Shown here: piece by piece, positions 4,551-5,353 of the stretch
Position numbering within the stretch: the first letter of the stretch is position 1
Layout of the letters: each line of letters opens with the position of its first letter
Origin: Deltaproteobacteria bacterium
Lineage (GTDB): Bacteria; Desulfobacterota; Desulfobulbia; Desulfobulbales; BM004
Assembly (NCBI GenBank): GCA_019313095.1
Contig: JAFDBU010000205.1
Span: 1 to 5,353 of the forward strand
Length of the DNA stretch: 5,353 bases
Direction of reading: 5' to 3'
Translations under genes and position numbers: made by a program
The notes under the pieces: generated by a model
What the model was told of the DNA's origin: nothing
Databases searched by the model: none
Seen by the model: the letters and a program-made list of their open reading frames with translations, nothing else

Positions 4551-5353
4551 TTGACTACGATTATAAAATACTCTCCCAGGGTTATCGGTGAAATCTTAAA
4601 TATTGTCCATGACGCTGTCTTTCTGATCAACAGTGAGAAACAGATCATTTTTGTCAATACCCAGATGGAGAAGATGTTCAAGGCAAATGACGGTCAAATG
4701 GTCGGTATAGGTTTTGAACAGCTTTTCATGCCTGAAGACAGAAAGATCATGGCGCCCAATATCCTGAAACTCTCGAAAGAAAAACACGAGTTTGAATGTG
4801 AGACCATGCTGCGTTGTAAAGATGGCTCATCCTTTTTCGGCTTGATTTCATGTTTTTATTTCATGCTGGAAAATGAAGAATTTATAGCGTCAACAATTCA
4901 TGATATCACAAAAATGAAGAGTATTGAGTTGATGCTGAAGCACTCTGAGCATGAGGCCTTTTTAGGGCATCTGCTCAACGATATCAGCCACCATATCCGT
5001 AATCCTGTAATTGTTATAGCGGGACTGGCAAAAAGGCTGAAAAAGGGTGAATCTCCGGAACAGTATTCTGAGATAATTTCCAAGGAATCCCGCAGACTGG
5101 AAATGCTGCTTGAGACCTTGAATGCTTTTATTAATCTTCCTAGGCCGAAGCTGAGGTTGGCAAGTCTGGCTGATCTGATTGAAACTGTTGAGTCCGATAT
5201 TAAATTAATTGCAGGGGATTTTGGCGTCAGATGTGAATGGAAAATTTCAAAAGAAGTATTGGCGCACAAAATTCTGGTTGATGTTCCACTGCTGGTAAAG
5301 GGTATTTGTGCTGTTTTTCTTAATGCCTGCGAGTCTTATAATACGGATACCAA
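4551..5353 (+). CDS. PAS-domain sensor histidine kinase, 3'-truncated by the window edge
   Basis: About 267 residues are visible of a two-component sensor kinase that would autophosphorylate on His and pass phosphate to a response regulator not seen here. Domains in order: PAS fold at about 12-120, from ILNIVHDAVFLI through IIFVN (32-36) and the CKDGS turn to the closing HDIT (117-120); a coiled-coil-like linker; HisKA dimerisation helix with the H-box ISHHIRNP (145-152), probable phosphoacceptor H147; then the start of the HATPase domain with the N-box FLNACES (N258). The ATP-lid glycine motifs lie beyond the window. No membrane segment or signal peptide, so a cytoplasmic sensor. The residue after H147 is His where most kinases have Glu or Asp. 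Start: the frame is closed by TAA at 4533 and the next in-frame ATG would cut the PAS domain, so TTG at 4551 is the best choice, yet no Shine-Dalgarno sequence precedes it. Partner and signal unknown. Confidence 0.88.
   Translation, partial: MTTIIKYSPRVIGEILNIVHDAVFLINSEKQIIFVNTQMEKMFKANDGQMVGIGFEQLFMPEDRKIMAPNILKLSKEKHEFECETMLRCKDGSSFFGLISCFYFMLENEEFIASTIHDITKMKSIELMLKHSEHEAFLGHLLNDISHHIRNPVIVIAGLAKRLKKGESPEQYSEIISKESRRLEMLLETLNAFINLPRPKLRLASLADLIETVESDIKLIAGDFGVRCEWKISKEVLAHKILVDVPLLVKGICAVFLNACESYNTDT

Noticed and set aside
4898..5269. Minus-strand open frame of 123 codons
   Set aside because: It is antisense to the histidine kinase, whose PAS and H-box motifs are unmistakable; its product has a Ser/Leu/Ile-rich shadow composition and no recognisable motif.

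Overview
The window looks like ordinary chromosomal DNA of a Gram-negative bacterium. The protein style (a TrmN6-like enzyme beside a ComM/YifB ATPase, a stand-alone PilZ protein, a soluble PAS histidine kinase, frequent TTG starts) makes me lean towards a sulfate-reducer-like member of Desulfobacterota. That is an impression from sequence style; no rRNA or other marker gene is present to confirm it. All supported genes lie on the + strand. No tRNA, rRNA, CRISPR array, transposase, integrase or phage gene is visible.

Left part (1-3671) is a tight, probably co-transcribed run of four genes: the 3' portion of a TrmN6/YfiC-type tRNA adenine-N6-methyltransferase, a full-length comM (yifB) AAA+ ATPase starting at TTG, a small uncharacterised protein of 124 residues, and thiL (thiamine-monophosphate kinase). 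Gaps are 25, 11 and 17 bp, with no terminator between genes. The mix is housekeeping (tRNA modification, DNA branch migration/competence, thiamine pyrophosphate synthesis) rather than one pathway. A perfect 16-bp palindrome lies inside the end of the first gene, about 50 bp before comM.

Middle part (3672-4002) is an AT-rich gap of 331 bp. It holds a candidate sigma-70-type promoter with a perfect TTGACA box, a 10-bp direct repeat and a short inverted repeat around it, two overlapping micro-frames, and a Rho-independent terminator on the + strand that ends about 48 bp before the next gene. The simplest readings are a short transcript of about 115 nt (a small RNA) or an attenuated leader for the following gene.

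Right part (4003-5353) is a signalling region. A stand-alone PilZ-domain protein with the c-di-GMP-binding residues in place is followed, after a 194-bp gap with a very stable hairpin, by a PAS-domain histidine kinase that runs off the window. The kinase starts at TTG with no Shine-Dalgarno sequence, and its phosphoacceptor His is followed by His instead of the usual acidic residue. A functional link between PilZ protein and kinase is possible by proximity only. I see no clear novel multi-gene system. The most unusual features are the non-coding structures at 3779-3954 and 4390-4550 and the small unknown gene between comM and thiL.
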